A DNA stretch of 64,000 bases from Diadema setosum (GCF_964275005.1 NC_092688.1:24206940-24270939), one strand, 5' to 3'. Shown: positions 11,058 to 22,422, numbered from the stretch's first letter. Translations and numbers: made by a program. Notes: generated by a model from the letters alone, not told the origin.

Positions 11058-12790
11058 TATGTGACCGTGCACCTCAAAACGAACATAAATTCGCACACAA
11101 ACATTTTGCGTGAGGACTGAAAATAAGTGAAATGGGTCAACCTAGCCGAACTTGACTTTTTCATATTTTCTGAAAGAGCGGGTCTTCTTTTACATTATGC
11201 TAAAATTTGGTATCATAAAACGGGCAGGAAAGTGTGTTTTTTAGCAGTTTATCTCGAACATTTTTTGGTAGAATAGTGTGATTAGGTGTGTCTTTAGAAT
11301 CCCTTTTTCATTTCTGAAAAACCTTGTCCACACTCTTCACTTTCAACTCTAATAATTTTTGAAATGATAGTGCTGCTGCTTTGAAAGTTGGCGTTAATTA
11401 TGGATAGAATGTGTTAATGAGGCATGCTTAATTTCAGTTCAATTTGATAATCCCTTCATTGTTGTTACTCTGGTGGTTTACTTCCTGTTTTTTGTCCCAT
11501 TCATCGCACTGCCAGCACGGTTTGATAAAGATTAAACGCTTGAATAGACACTGTACTTCAGAGCCTCTTTTCTCAGTTCACACTTTTCCTGAGTTTGTAC
11601 TTTCTTTCCAATATTTAGATAGGTTAACTGACGGTCCCAAGGATTTCGTTATAACGAGAGCCCACTGTATATGTAAAACCCCGGATGCTCGTAATATGCT
11701 CTAATATCGCCCGCTGAACTCCCGACCCTGCAAAATAACAACTGTAATTGCCTCGCAAAACTACCTCGTATAGGTAATAATAACCTTTATTGGGATAATT
11801 GAACATTGTAAATGATTTAGTTTCATGGCAGAATTTATTCTGAAAAAAAAAAATCTCAATCATTCTCTATAATTTTCACAAACTTGTAAACTGTGACTCG
11901 CGTGACAACCCTAAGAAATCTTTGCGTGACTCGTGTGACATTATGGTTCTGGTGTTTTTCACGATGAAGGGGTTTACAAATGGAAGCCTTGTTTCCTGGT
12001 ATGATTGAGGACTCTAAGGTCCTCATTATATATCAACTACAGTTCATACAATCTACTAATTTTCAAGTAATCTGAAATTTAGACATATTTTTGTGACACA
12101 TTTGAGGGTGTTTTTCAATCTAAAATATTGTCAAGCTCATTACATATAAATGAACAAACCAATTTGATGTGGTAAAATGGGTATAAAATACGACCTTATG
12201 TGAAGAAAACATTGTGAATGTACAGATAATAGAAAATGTCTTGAATAGTGAAATTTAAAGAAGTACTAAAGAGGCATATCTTTTGTAGCTCGGCTGTTTG
12301 AACGTGAAAAGCAGTGAAAAATCAGATTCAAACCCTTTGAACATATACCTGGCCAAAATTAAATCATCTTTCTTAATTAACATATTTTGAATCACTTCAG
12401 ATTTCAATGACAGAAACACTAAATTTTCGTATTTTTTTGAACGATCAATGGAGCATTGTGAGATTATGACATGGTTAGCTCACTCATTTGCATATTCCTT
12501 ATCCGATGTACAAGAACTGTTTTGCATAAATTAGCAAAACCTCCAAATCTCATAACTTCCTTATTTTTCTTCCAATTTCGGTCAAACTTTTGCCGCTGTA
12601 CGTGTAAGATTTTACTCTTCTTTTTTCAGACTAACCTATATATTGTCTGGATTTCCCGTTAAAGGGCTTGAATAGACCCTGTACTTTCATGACTTCAGTG
12701 CCTCTTTTCTGAATTCATACTTTTCCAGAGTGTTTGATTCTTTCCAACATTTAGATTTGAACTATATATCATTTTAAAGCTTGAGAGTCT
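11058..12790. mobile_element. TGTGACC-family element, long copy c
   Basis: It begins TATGTGACCGTGCACCTC and runs in the opposite orientation to the interior of copies a and b. The matching locus at 43,627 ('gacgattaactgcc') is an empty site on the left side. The right terminal repeat is absent; near 12,790 it meets the next duplicated block. The internal stretch 12,430-12,660 is also found at 45,920-46,140 inside copy d. No transposase frame was seen. Confidence 0.7.
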
Positions 12791-12915
12791 GCTCTTCTTC
12801 GTAGATAACATAAGAAAACTACTTTGTATTCATAGTCATGTACTGACATTAAAGAAAAGAGTTCATGATTATGTATTTGATATAGACCATTTTGAGCACT
12901 AACTTTGTATATTAA

Positions 12916-13409
12916 CTCTTTATGTGCCATGGTGGAAACCCCCTGTGTGCCATGTTATTCTGAGACACGGAGGTAGTCATGCTTTGAGAAAGAATTCTGT
13001 TTTTCCAATTTGTATAACTTCTACAAATTTCTGTTAAGCTGGACATAATAGTGAGCAAAGTTAAAGAGGAATGCCAAACTTTGCTTCCATATACCTGACA
13101 ATTTTATTTTCAATTTTTCTTTTGAATTACCAGTTGCTACATTACTGTAAAGGCATGACTTTTGCATATAAAATAGTGACAGAAACTTAGAATGTACACG
13201 CAAATCTAGTTGGGAACACCGCTTGATAGTCAATCACCACATAGAATGCAAGCCGTATGTGAGAGGAACAAAAGCTCAAGAAACGCTTTGATTGTACCGC
13301 GAGATTAGCCATTTATCGATCGGTTTTGGATGCTTTGTTTGTTGAGCAGAATATGCGAAGTTGGCACGCCGTCGACTGAGTCGGACGTGCGAACGTGGCA
13401 CATAAAGAG
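12916..13409. mobile_element. TTAA-flanked inverted-repeat element
   Basis: Flanked by TTAA at 12,912-12,915 and 13,410-13,413. The ends are CTCTTTATGTGCCA and its exact inverse. The duplicated locus at about 53,760 is an empty site (tatatcaaagttatt). A TTAA target is typical of piggyBac-like elements; there is no transposase frame, so this is a non-autonomous 494-bp copy. Confidence 0.85.
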
Positions 13410-13571
13410 TTAAAGTTATTTACTTGAGAACACTGATATTTGTTGTAACCATGGGAATGCACTTGGACCACACGATTTGTAGCTGTACTGACACACTGAC
13501 ACATTAATGCTTGTTTGTTTGTTTGTGTTTGTTTGTTTGTTTGTTTGTTTGTTTTTTTGGGGGTTCCTTAA

Positions 13572-13746
13572 AGGGCATGGCTAGTAACTGATCAGTGGGA
13601 ATCAGTGGGAATGCTGGGGGCTGAAGCAAATTATTTTCGCACATTAATATATATATCATGTACTCTTAAATAAATCCCACAAGAATTGGAACAATCATCC
13701 CCAGCATTCCCACCGATTCCCACTGATCAATTACTAGCCATCCCCT
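13572..13746. mobile_element. Short palindromic TTAA element
   Basis: A 175-bp insertion between TTAA copies (13,568-13,571 and 13,747-13,750). The terminal repeat is about 50 bp: AGGGCATGGCTAGTAACTGA on the left, mirrored on the right with two changes. The paralogous site at about 53,895 is empty. Confidence 0.85.
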
Positions 13747-14099
13747 TTAATTAAAGAGTGGATCACACACGCAAGTTGATGCATGTAATTCAGTTCCACA
13801 CCGCATGTACGAAGATGTGTTTGTACTATTCATTTGCACGATGATACATGTATGTATGTGTAAATAATAATGTGTTTGTAACGCGCTACAATGTAAGTCT
13901 TTGATATCTTTTTTTGGTAGAAACGTTCAAAGACTACTCTTCAATAATTCATAGGAGGAAACGAAAAATCATTGACTTTGTATTAATCATTTATTTGCCT
14001 GAAGAATCGTTGACAGGTGGATGGCAACACTGCATAAACATACAGTAGTACATACAAATCTTATCTGTATTCTAACATGGTACCAAACCATTAAAATGC

Positions 14100-14836
14100 G
14101 TGATTCAAAGTTCGGTGCTAGTGCTAGTGCCAGTGCTATTGCTAGCCCCCAAATAACAGCCGTAAAGTGAGCTCAAACACCGACGGTCAGATTGACGAGG
14201 AGATCCCCATCAAAATTATCGATCACCAGCACTAGGTGTTGGCACTACAGCACCGCGAGGTCCGCGGGAATCGCGCGACAAAAACAAAGTGATGGCGCGT
14301 GATTACAGTCAAATAATAAATGACGTAGCGAAACTGCTTAGTTTTAGACATTATAATGAGGAAGACAAATCAAAATGCCGAAACTTCCATCCATTCTACA
14401 AAACGCAATTATCCTAATTTTCTTCCCAGGCTCAAATTTAAAAAGCCGTGTCCAGAATGTTCGACCACTGCGTTTGCATGGACTTTGCATGTAAAACGTG
14501 CATCTACTTATGGACGTAAATATGGGTCTCGGCACAGCAATGCTAACACCAGCACCGAAACTAAGATTAAGAAGATAATAATCCCTTGGGGACTAGTGTT
14601 AGTCAGCCGGGGGGGGGGGGGATGGAGGGGGAGAGAACACGTAAATCGTTAACACAAACGACGGATATCGGTTTCAGCGGATGACATCCAACACCAAGCC
14701 CAGCACCAACAACCGAAAATACGTCATAATTAAGAGGTCAACTTCCCAACACCGACTGATTTCAAGTTCGGTTTTATCGCCGGTGCTAGTGCTGAGATAG
14801 CACTAGGACTAGCACTAGCACCAAACTTGAAATCAC
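14100..14836. mobile_element. Foldback element with GCTAGT repeats at its ends
   Basis: The left end GTGATTCAAAGTTCGGTGCT, followed by GCTAGTGCTAGTGCC, is mirrored at the right end (GCACTAGCACCAAACTTG then AAATCAC). Hexamer-like GCTAGT repeats sit inside both arms. The paralogous site near 54,175 lacks it. The interior has short chance frames only; a G-homopolymer at 14,610-14,621 lies near its middle. Confidence 0.8.
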
Positions 14837-14890
14837 CCAATGTTTAATAATTATTGGACAAACAGGCAAACAAAGACGATAATGGAATCT

Positions 14891-15328
14891 TGGTATTATA
14901 TATAACGCCTGAAGACATCCTTGTTATTTGATTGGTTATTTGACATTGAGCATTCGGCCCATTTCACTATGACGTCATCACCCGTGCAATTGCGACACCA
15001 TCTGCCGTGTAATTTTGGATCCATACGATTTGCTCCATTGCACGCTCGCTGAGAGCCCGGCACACTACGCGTGTCAAACGCTTTTGTTTGCAGTGTGTGT
15101 ATGCGACAGCGCGCTAGCGTAAAGCGCTCAGTGAGCACTCTCGCGATCTCAAATTCTCTCTTGTTTCGAAATTAATAAAACATCAAATGAGAAGAATATA
15201 TTAGAGGCGTTATATAAAACAAATAATAAATGTTTTTTCATTCGTGCTGTGGACAGAATATTTCGTTCGGTGAAAGATTATTCTGTCCATTGCACTCATA
15301 AACATTCATTATTTGTATAATAGAAAAC
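14891..15328. mobile_element. Composite inverted-repeat insertion
   Basis: TATTATATATAACGCCT near 14,891 is mirrored by AGGCGTTATATAAAAC ending near 15,217. It is followed by a second small hairpin (15,218-15,328) whose arms carry ACAAATAATRAATGTTT and GGACAGAAT. The paralogue near 54,225 has neither. The inner part is GC-rich. No coding capacity was recognised. Confidence 0.65.
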
Positions 15329-16225
15329 GGAACAAGGGAAGATAAGGAAGATACGAATTATCGTAAAATAAACATTAATACACGTTTTTAAGGAACCCCC
15401 AAAATATGAAAATGGAATTTTATTCTGAATCTTACTTACAATAACTTAAGAATTGAAATAATGAGTTCATAACACAATAATATAATACACTGTACACTAT
15501 TCTAACTTAAAAATTGAGGAAGGCTATTTTCTTCAAAAGATTTAAAAGCATTGATCACTTTCTGTTATATATGCTGCAGTATCTTTTTATAATCGAGCAT
15601 GTGCTGCTTTTGAACACATCACCTTTATGACAGACTTCTAAAGTGAATACTAACAGTAAAAAAGATAACAATCAGGTCACAAAAGGAAAGTGGATAGAGA
15701 TGAAAAGAAGAAAAGAATGACTTGAAAAAGAGAGAAAGCGCACATGTAAAGGAAACACGAATTTCTTTAAATTAATCTAAATATCTAATATTCATATTAA
15801 CAATATTTTTTTCAAGATATTCAACAACAGACTGTTCATATTATCAAATAAACGTCAAGCAGGATCTGCTCAATGCCATTTGAAAAGGAATCCAGAATGT
15901 GATTCTAATATACTCTGTGTAGGCCAACATTGGAAAAAGTGCTAAACTAGTGCTTTTCTTTAGATTAATACTGTATTAGTCTCTTTATGATTTCAGCATA
16001 CACGTAATCATGTTACTTGCCTCTACAAATGTGTATTGGATATCGACATGCCAGAGTATAGATATAAAGAAAAAATATCAGTCACAAAAAAACACAATAT
16101 TGTCTTTTTTTTTTATAGATTATTGACCGTCTTACAGAGATCACAAGTTTGATACAAAAATACCTTGGTGACAAACAAATCACAAATGTCTCTTAATTAT
16201 ATGAATTCAAATAAGATGAATCATT

Positions 16226-16413
16226 GCAACTGATTGACAAATTGCCCTACATCGACGTAAATAAGCACTGAATTGATCAGTGTTTTGGTAGTAGCCATGA
16301 TAAAAAATCATGGGCGTACATACTCAAGCAGGATTCGGACCTACGACCTCCTGATCAGTTGCAGTTGCAACGAAAACATCTCGACGGAAGAATTTCATGA
16401 ATTTGAAAAAGAG
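16226..16413 (-). mobile_element. Short tRNA-derived SINE, 8-bp target duplication
   Basis: Insertion of 188 bp bounded by GAATCATT at 16,218-16,225 and 16,414-16,421; the paralogue at about 55,125 is an empty site. The minus strand carries a B-box-like GGTCCGAATCCTGC. The flanking cloverleaf is not complete, so it is not a working tRNA gene. Confidence 0.75.
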
Positions 16414-17107
16414 GAATCATTTCTTGCGCATCAAATCCTAGATTTTAATTGATTAATCAGCAATTATGACGAGCAAGAGACATTTCAAAAGACTGTAAAA
16501 ATGAAAACAAATTTCTTTTATCTACAGATACAAATTAGTGGTATGACAACAAAAAGGCACAATCACCACGCATTATTTGCAGCTCATAAAAAAACTCGTC
16601 TATTATCCTTCTATAATGGTCTCTCTTAATTTGCGATTGGTTAGATATTGTGGCCCATAGTTTCATTAAAAAAAAAAAAAAAACATGTGGAACTCGCATT
16701 GCTATAATTTTAGTCACTGAAATGAAACTCGAAATGTACCCCTCTGTCAACATCACAGTTTGGTGAGCGACAAACTGAGAAGAAACGATCTACGAAAGAT
16801 GGTACGACGACAACATGAATGAAAAATTTAGTAGTAACTATACAGGGTTTTTTTTTTTCTAATCTTAATCTGTTGTTTATTATGTTTTGTTACTGCCAGT
16901 GCACTCTTCCGTGTGTATTTATTTTTGCTCTTGAATTTCAACATTGGCAGATGGATCAATCTCAGGATATTTGATTTTATCACAAAGTTATTGCGCTTGA
17001 TTGTCAATTTGTGGTCTTGATATTTCAGGCCCTTTCTCAATGCAGGAAGTTACCATTGTATTTAATTGTTTACTAAGCATTTATACGGTTACAACTATTA
17101 CTTTATT

Positions 17108-17685
17108 TCAGAGACAACACGGAAGATTCAAGAACATTTCCTGTGACATTATTGCCATGTTCACCAATCTCAGACTTTTCGCTTGGTTTGCATGTGTATA
17201 GGCGTATACATCAATAAATCTTTCGGGCTTGTCACAAGATGGGAACTTTACCCATTTTTGTCTATATAATAATACATGTACACGGGACATGATTGCGGTT
17301 CTAGCTGGCATTTGCTTCCAGAACGATTGAAAGCATTTTTCTTTCTTTTTTTTTTCATGCATCAAGTCGGGCTTTTTGCTTAGTTTGCGTGAGAAGATAG
17401 ATGGATCATTCAAGCTTGTCGCAAGAGGGACATATTTTGCTTTATTAATCTTGATATACATGTATTCGGGGAGCAATTGCGGTTCTTCTGTCAATCTATT
17501 GTCTCGGATTGGTCTGGAATAATAAAATGGCATTTGCTTCGCCATGTTCATCCACCTCGGGTTTTTCGTTGGGTTGCCTGAATAGACGGATGTAGAATAT
17601 GATAGATTCGTCACTCTGGTTCTTCATTACTCTGTGTCTATATTTACTTGGGGAGAGACTGCAGCGGTTCTTGTATTGTCTCGGA
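17108..17685 (-). pseudogene. Gene 2, decayed distal tail repeats
   Basis: Fragments of the tyrosine-rich tail repeat in shifting frames: NLSYSTSVYSGNP, EEPQLLPEYMYI, YVPLATSLNDPS, and degenerate remains nearer 17,200. They continue the array in register with the intact units upstream. The region aligns with the equally decayed 55,871-56,680 of gene 3, so decay preceded or accompanied the duplication. Not expected to be translated as one frame. Confidence 0.7.
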
Positions 17686-18414
17686 TTAGTGTGGAGTAAT
17701 GTTACCCGCACCTTCTTCAAGAACAAGATAGTCATGTTCACCCACCTCGAACTTTTCGTTTGCTTTTTCTTGGTAAATAGATGTAGAATATGATGAATCC
17801 GTCAAGCCTGTTGCAAGAGGGACACGTTCTTCATTACTCTCGATATACATATACTCGGGTAGAGATTGCGGTTCTTGTATTGTCTCGGGCTGGTCTGGAG
17901 CAATTTTACCAGGATTGTCTTCAAGAACAAGATAGCCATGTTCATCCACCTCGGGCTTTTCGTTTGCTTTGTCTGAGTTGATAGATGTACAATATGATGG
18001 ATCCGTCAAGCTTGTTGCAAGAGGGACATGTCCTCCACTACTCTCAATATACATATACTCGGAGAGAGACTGTGGTTCTTCCATTGTCTCGGGCTGGTCT
18101 GCAGCAATTTTTCCGGCATTTTCTTCAAGAACAAGATAGCCACGTTCATCCACCTCTGGCTCTTCGCTTGCTTTGTCTAAGTAGATAGATGTAGAATATG
18201 ATAGATCCGTCACGTCTGCTGCAAGAAGGACACCTTCATTACTTTCGATATACATATACTCAGGGGGAGACTGTGGTTCTTTTACTGTCTCGTATCGGTC
18301 TGGAGTAATTTTACCGGCATTTTCTTCATGAACAAGATTGCCATGTTCATCCACCTCGGGCTTTTCGCTCGGTTTTTCTGGATAGATAGATGTAGAATAT
18401 GATGGATCTGTCAA
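17686..18414 (-). pseudogene. Gene 2, middle block of tyrosine-rich tail repeats
   Basis: An open frame of 242 codons with four repeat units of about 68 residues. The core motifs are DERGYLVLEE, DEHGYLVLED, EYMYIES, PLATSLTDPSYCTSI and TDSSYSTSIY. It is in the reading register of the array but is cut off from the upstream tail exon by a stop and a microsatellite-driven shift at 18,452-18,515, and it ends in a stop at 17,686. The units are very similar at DNA level to those of gene 3. It would lie in the cytoplasm if translated. Splicing that skips the damaged unit is possible but no good splice pair was seen. Confidence 0.65.
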
Positions 18415-18451
18415 GCTTGTTGAAAGAAGGACGCTGTCTTTATTACTCTCA

Positions 18452-18474
18452 ATATATATATATATATATATATA
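18452..18474. repeat. (TA)n microsatellite grown from Tyr-Ile codons
   Basis: The tail repeat normally encodes EYMYI as TATATGTATAT. Here that stretch is a pure run of about 11 TA units, which lengthens the codons for Tyr-Ile and shifts frame. Other units at the same place (for example 57,514-57,530) show shorter, mostly in-frame TA runs. Confidence 0.85.
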
Positions 18475-18510
18475 CTCGGTTAGAGATTGCGGTTCTAGTA
18501 TTGGCTCGGG

Positions 18511-19143
18511 CTAGTCTGGATAAATTTTACCAGGATTTTCTTCAAGAACGAGATAGCCATGTTCATCAACCTCTGTTTTTTCGCTTGATTTACCAGAGTA
18601 CATAGATATTGCATATAATGGATTCATGGGAGGGCGATGTTTTTCATAAGTACCAATTTCCATGTATTCGGGGCATGACTGCAGTTCTTGAATAGTGTCG
18701 GATTGATCTGGAGTAAATTTACCTGCATTTTCTTCGAGAACGAGATAATCGAGTTCATCAACATCGGGCTTTTCGCTTGGTTTGCCTGAGTAGATGAAGG
18801 TGGAGTATAATGGGTCATGAGGGCTCATTGCGAAATGGACTAGGTTTTCATTACTGCCATTATGCGTGTCCTCTTTGCATGAATATGGAATATTGATGGT
18901 TTCTGATTGATCCGAAGTAATTTCGTTGGTTTTCGCTTCGAGCACTATACAACCATTCTCATCTCCTTCGAGCTTTTCTCTTGATATGGTTGAGTAGATG
19001 GCTGTAGAATACAATGGATCATTGATGTCCATTTCAATTGCGCCGATATACTTGTCTTCCTCTTCTCGTGGTTTGCTGGAGCAGGCGGATGCAGATCTTT
19101 GAACATCCCTCTTGCTACCCATGTCCCTTACATGATCGTGGTC
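18511..19143 (-). CDS. Gene 2, proximal cytoplasmic tail exon
   Basis: Acceptor cctttacag at 19,144 opens a frame of 210 codons, from DHDHVRDMGSKRDVQRSASA to GKIYPD and a stop at 18,511. It has a basic/Ser-rich start, then three repeat units with NDPLYSTAIY, GCIVLEA, HDPLYSTFIY, LDYLVLEE, CPEYMEI and DEHGYLVLEE. Tyrosines in YxxL/I settings suggest SH2-binding sites after phosphorylation. The stop replaces what is usually CAG (Gln) in other units and ends the tail early compared with gene 3. It starts in phase 0, and the matching donor of the membrane exon is not settled. It may still give a short-tailed receptor, or be part of a pseudogene. Confidence 0.6.
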   Translation of the reverse strand, partial: DHDHVRDMGSKRDVQRSASACSSKPREEEDKYIGAIEMDINDPLYSTAIYSTISREKLEGDENGCIVLEAKTNEITSDQSETINIPYSCKEDTHNGSNENLVHFAMSPHDPLYSTFIYSGKPSEKPDVDELDYLVLEENAGKFTPDQSDTIQELQSCPEYMEIGTYEKHRPPMNPLYAISMYSGKSSEKTEVDEHGYLVLEENPGKIYPD

Positions 19144-19251
19144 CTGTAAAGGTGAATAGAGCACATGGGCAAACGTTGATCGTTACCATCTGATTCACTC
19201 TACCATCTCTCCAGACACGTGTCTAAACAAATAGGAATATACATTGCAAGC

Positions 19252-19403
19252 CTGGGGCCTGTGTCATAAAACTTGTCATCAGTGACAAGTTGTCATAGAT
19301 GTGACAAGCTACTGAAATACTTGCATCTGATTGGCTGAGAACAAATTTGTCATAGAAATGTGGCAGTTGTCACTGATGACAAGTTTTATGAAACGGGCCC
19401 CAG
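19252..19403. mobile_element. Short inverted-repeat element, GGGGCC ends
   Basis: A 152-bp element whose arms read CTGGGGCCTGTGTCATAAAA on the left, mirrored as TTTTATGAAACGGGCCCCAG on the right, followed inward by CTTGTCATCAGTGACAA on both arms. It lies in the intron between the membrane and tail exons of gene 2. Ends of this type are typical of abundant non-autonomous elements. Confidence 0.85.
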
Positions 19404-19529
19404 GTGTGTATTTTAATAATGAACCCATATATGTCGACATTTAACGGGGAAGTTACAATTTCTACAATACGTAACTGACAAAATCAATACCGTTAATGTG
19501 ATATTCAGTTTGCAATGGTTATTTCATTC

Positions 19530-19532
<3 letters not shown>

Positions 19533-19563
<31 letters not shown>
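19533..19563. repeat. Poly-A run
   Basis: About 31 uninterrupted A residues in the intron of gene 2. No adjoining retroelement body was recognised, so its origin is unclear. Confidence 0.95.
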
Positions 19564-19564
<1 letters not shown>

Positions 19565-19689
19565 AAGCAGGAACAGTACACCCATAGCATTATGCTTCTG
19601 AAAGACATTTCTGTTCTCGATAGTTAAAGTTTAAAAGATACCAATTCAAATCTAGTAATACAATTAAAACAAGAGTCATCAGAATACTT

Positions 19690-19810
19690 GCTGTCTTCTT
19701 GCCACGGTTCTTGATAAACTTTCGAAGAATACCAGTACCAAGTACCGCAAGAAGAAATCCCAAAATCGGCGCTGATGTTACTACTACTTTCTGCGTGGCT
19801 CCTTTCCTGC
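19690..19810 (-). CDS. Gene 2, candidate transmembrane exon
   Basis: Acceptor tctaaattgcag at 19,811. Read in phase 1 it gives RKGATQKVVVTSAPILGF then LLAVLGTGILRKFIKNRGKK: about 20 hydrophobic residues followed by a basic stop-transfer stretch. This is the usual layout of a type I single-pass receptor. The phase agrees with the phase-1 ends of the mini-exons upstream. The 3' boundary is uncertain; several weak GT sites follow and none gives a clear match to the tail exon. It does not align in sequence with the gene-3 membrane exon at 59,651-59,765. Confidence 0.5.
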
Positions 19811-20759
19811 CTGCAATTTAGATGAAAGTTTGATTTATCTGCTAAGCTGTGTCGTAAATGATAAAAGCCGTGCAACAATCACCCAAGAAAGAACATGTTA
19901 GTCTGAGGAAAACCTACAGCTCACACATAAACGGTAAGAGAGGTATTCTTTGGTAAACGTCGTCGTGAGTAATGTGTATTGACAGGCGATTTAAGTTTGT
20001 ATCTCTAAGCAACAAATGGCATAAGGAGGTTTGATATTTTGTTAAATGGATGGCAGAGGATGTTTATGATAATGATTACTTACAGGGTGGATTTAAAAAG
20101 AAAGTCACTAGTAAGATTGAAAACTCAAAAAAGGTGAAATGAGTCAACTTTGAGTCATTGAGTCAATCTTGAGTCTTTACATTTTCTGAAAGAGCTCTCC
20201 TTCCTCTACGTTATTCTTTAGTTTGAAATCATAACATAAATGGGAAAGTGTGTTTTCAGCAGTATTGTTTTTTAAACAAAACACACATATATATATGATA
20301 CCCAAACATAGAACTTCAGTCTTCACATTTTCTGAAAGAGTTATCCTTCCTCTACGTTATTCTTTAGTTTGGGATCATAACATAAATGGGAAAGTGTGTT
20401 TTCAGCAGTTGTTTTTTTTTTAAACAAAACACACATACATATACCCAAACCTAGAACTGAATATGAGAAATGCTCCTTCACGTATGCTGCAAGCAAATAA
20501 TTAAATGGGTTACCCATTTTTTTTTTTTTTCAAACAGCCCCCTCATTGCAAACATTTAAGAATTGTGTACGCCAACATCACTCTCCCACTTGATATGAAC
20601 CCTTTGCACTAGCTATGATTTATTCAGATATCTATTTTCTCTGCTCGTTTTATGTTCTTTCTTATGTGTTTTATGTTCTTTCGAACCGATTGTTCTTTAG
20701 CTGTATCATATCTATTTTCGCTTTGTTCTTGTTTTTTATTGTGTGCACATGTAATGTAA
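19811..20759 (-). other. Gene 2 intron with a relic repeat
   Basis: No exon seen. The block 20,173-20,465 is two tandem copies of about 147 bp (each begins 'agtctt.acattttctgaaa' and ends near 'aaacctagaact'). Its wording matches the interior of the TGTGACC element family, so this is a decayed, internally duplicated copy. Confidence 0.7.
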
Positions 20760-20860
20760 TGTATATTAACGCAGGGCTCCCTTGTAAAGCAGGCCTTTGT
20801 GGCACTGAATGGGACTACCCTGCTTTTAAAAAAGACTTAATAAATAAATAAAATAGATAA
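20760..20860 (+). mobile_element. LINE 3' tail ending in TAAA repeats
   Basis: The sequence CCTTTGTGGCACTGAATGGG followed by actaccctgc, and the end TTAATAAATAAATAAA, have the form of a non-LTR element 3' end with a short tandem-repeat tail. Only the tail is visible; the family cannot be named from this alone. Confidence 0.5.
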
Positions 20861-21271
20861 ACAAGGTTTTATGCAGCCCTTTGGTGCTTGCTTATCAAAA
20901 TTTACAAACTCCTCATCGCTGACACCAAAAAAAAGGTAAATTATCAAAAGAATTGTCATTTCCTACATAACCAGTACTTGTTTCGTCAGGGCTTAAAAAA
21001 TCAGATTGTAATGTACTTACTGAGTGTAACATACAGAAACAATACCTCAAAACGTTAGAACAAACAACATCAACAACAGACGAAGATCAATATATCAAAA
21101 TTGTAATCACTGAAACAGAGCAAAAAGACAACAGAGCATGTACACATGTGAAAAAATAATCATCAAAATTGTCACAATGTAATTTAGCAAAACAAAGAGA
21201 AACATGGCTATCAAAAATTCACCAATGACAGATCGCAATATATCACTTGGCATGTAATTTTTTAATGTAAT

Positions 21272-22071
21272 TCATAATTTCACCAATTCGTCCCTGCCCC
21301 TGATCACCTTCTTCACTGACTTCCCATTTGTGGCGGGCAAGAGTACGACAATGCGCCCGTCTGAGGCCCAAGCCTCCTTCACTTTCGCGTGTTTTTTCGC
21401 GTCCCATAGTAGCTGCTGGTTCTGTGCCGTGAGTGCCTCGTCGATTCCCATGCCTGTGCCCGCGAGCTTCTTCCGTGCGCGCAGCACTGCCGTTCGTGTT
21501 TTGTACGAGTGGAACTTGGCGATGATGACACGCGGACGTGCCCTTGGTTTAGCGCCATCTGCGGTGGACGATGTAGATTTGGCACCATGCTGAGTGTGGT
21601 GTCTCGGAGCGATTCGGTGAGATCGGTCCAAATCGGTCACAGACAAAGGCACCTTCAGTCGCTGGGACACCAAATTGCAGATGAGATCGTCGGTGCTTTC
21701 ATTGTTGCCCTCAGGAACACCGTAGAACTTTAGGCAATTTCAATTTCGTATTGTTCCATTTCGTTGATGGATAGCTGGAGGTTGTGGATGGAATCTGCCT
21801 GCGAAGCGAGCTGGCTATTCAGGCGATCAATCTCACTCGCCTTGGCCTGAATAGCGACTTTGTTCTCCATTGTGGCATTTTCACTCTTCTCCAGCCTCGT
21901 CATTATTTCCACATTGCGTTTCTCTGAGCTCGCTAATCGGTCAGCAAATTTCCCCAATTGTTTGTTGATTCCCTTTTCAAGGGCCTTTTCAATGGCTTCA
22001 AAGAATGCATCGCTTTGCATGGCATGTACAGCGATAGCCTCTATGTTGGCTTGGGATCTAGTCGAAGCCAT
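21272..22071 (-). pseudogene. LINE ORF1 fragment (coiled coil plus RNA-binding region)
   Basis: Two minus-strand frames. The first (22,071-21,730) reads MASTRSQANIEAIAVHAMQ then a heptad-rich coiled coil (KRNVEIMTRLEKSENATMEN). The second (21,673-21,272) carries LDRSHRIAPRHHTQH, RPRVIIAKFHSYKTRTAVLR and KKLAGTGMGIDEALT. The RRM-like FYGVPEG segment sits between them in a shifted frame, so there is one frameshift. This is the ORF1 nucleic-acid chaperone type seen in the LINE at 52 kb (RSHRIYRDRDA; RPRAIIVKLTSYKHRQQLLR). The frame downstream carries a trace of an ORF2 N-terminus (LSPDETSTGYVGNDNSFDN) and no reverse transcriptase, so it is a truncated copy in a gene-2 intron. Confidence 0.75.
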
Positions 22072-22422
22072 GTTAGGCGATGTTCCAAGAAGAAGAATAG
22101 AGAATATTTCAAGATATGATGATGAAGAAGCAGATAATCAGACAAGCAGAGGGTCAGTGAAAATAACAATAAGTGAAATGTGTAGGTTTCATTCTGCGTC
22201 ATTGCAAATTTGGTAATCACGGTAATTCACAAGTATCATATTTCACGCCGACCGTTACCACATGTCCAAGATGATACATTTCGCGGAGAGATCGACCGAT
22301 GTTTACCACATAGTTCAAACATGAGAGGGAATTATTCAATAAGGAATCAAATATTGCAGCAATGATACAGTACCTTCTCTAGATAATCAACCTTGGAACA
22401 GAAAATGGTCGTAGTATATAGT

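Larger units (their letters stand above)
12790..17100. repeat. Segmental duplication, 3' flank of gene 2
   Basis: Matches about 53,640-55,870, the 3' flank of gene 3, in the same orientation. Here the unit is swollen by at least five insertions absent from the other copy (12,916-13,409; 13,572-13,746; 14,100-14,836; 14,891-15,328; 16,226-16,413). Apart from these, no gene was recognised. This is where 3' UTR or downstream sequence of the receptor would lie. Confidence 0.85.
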
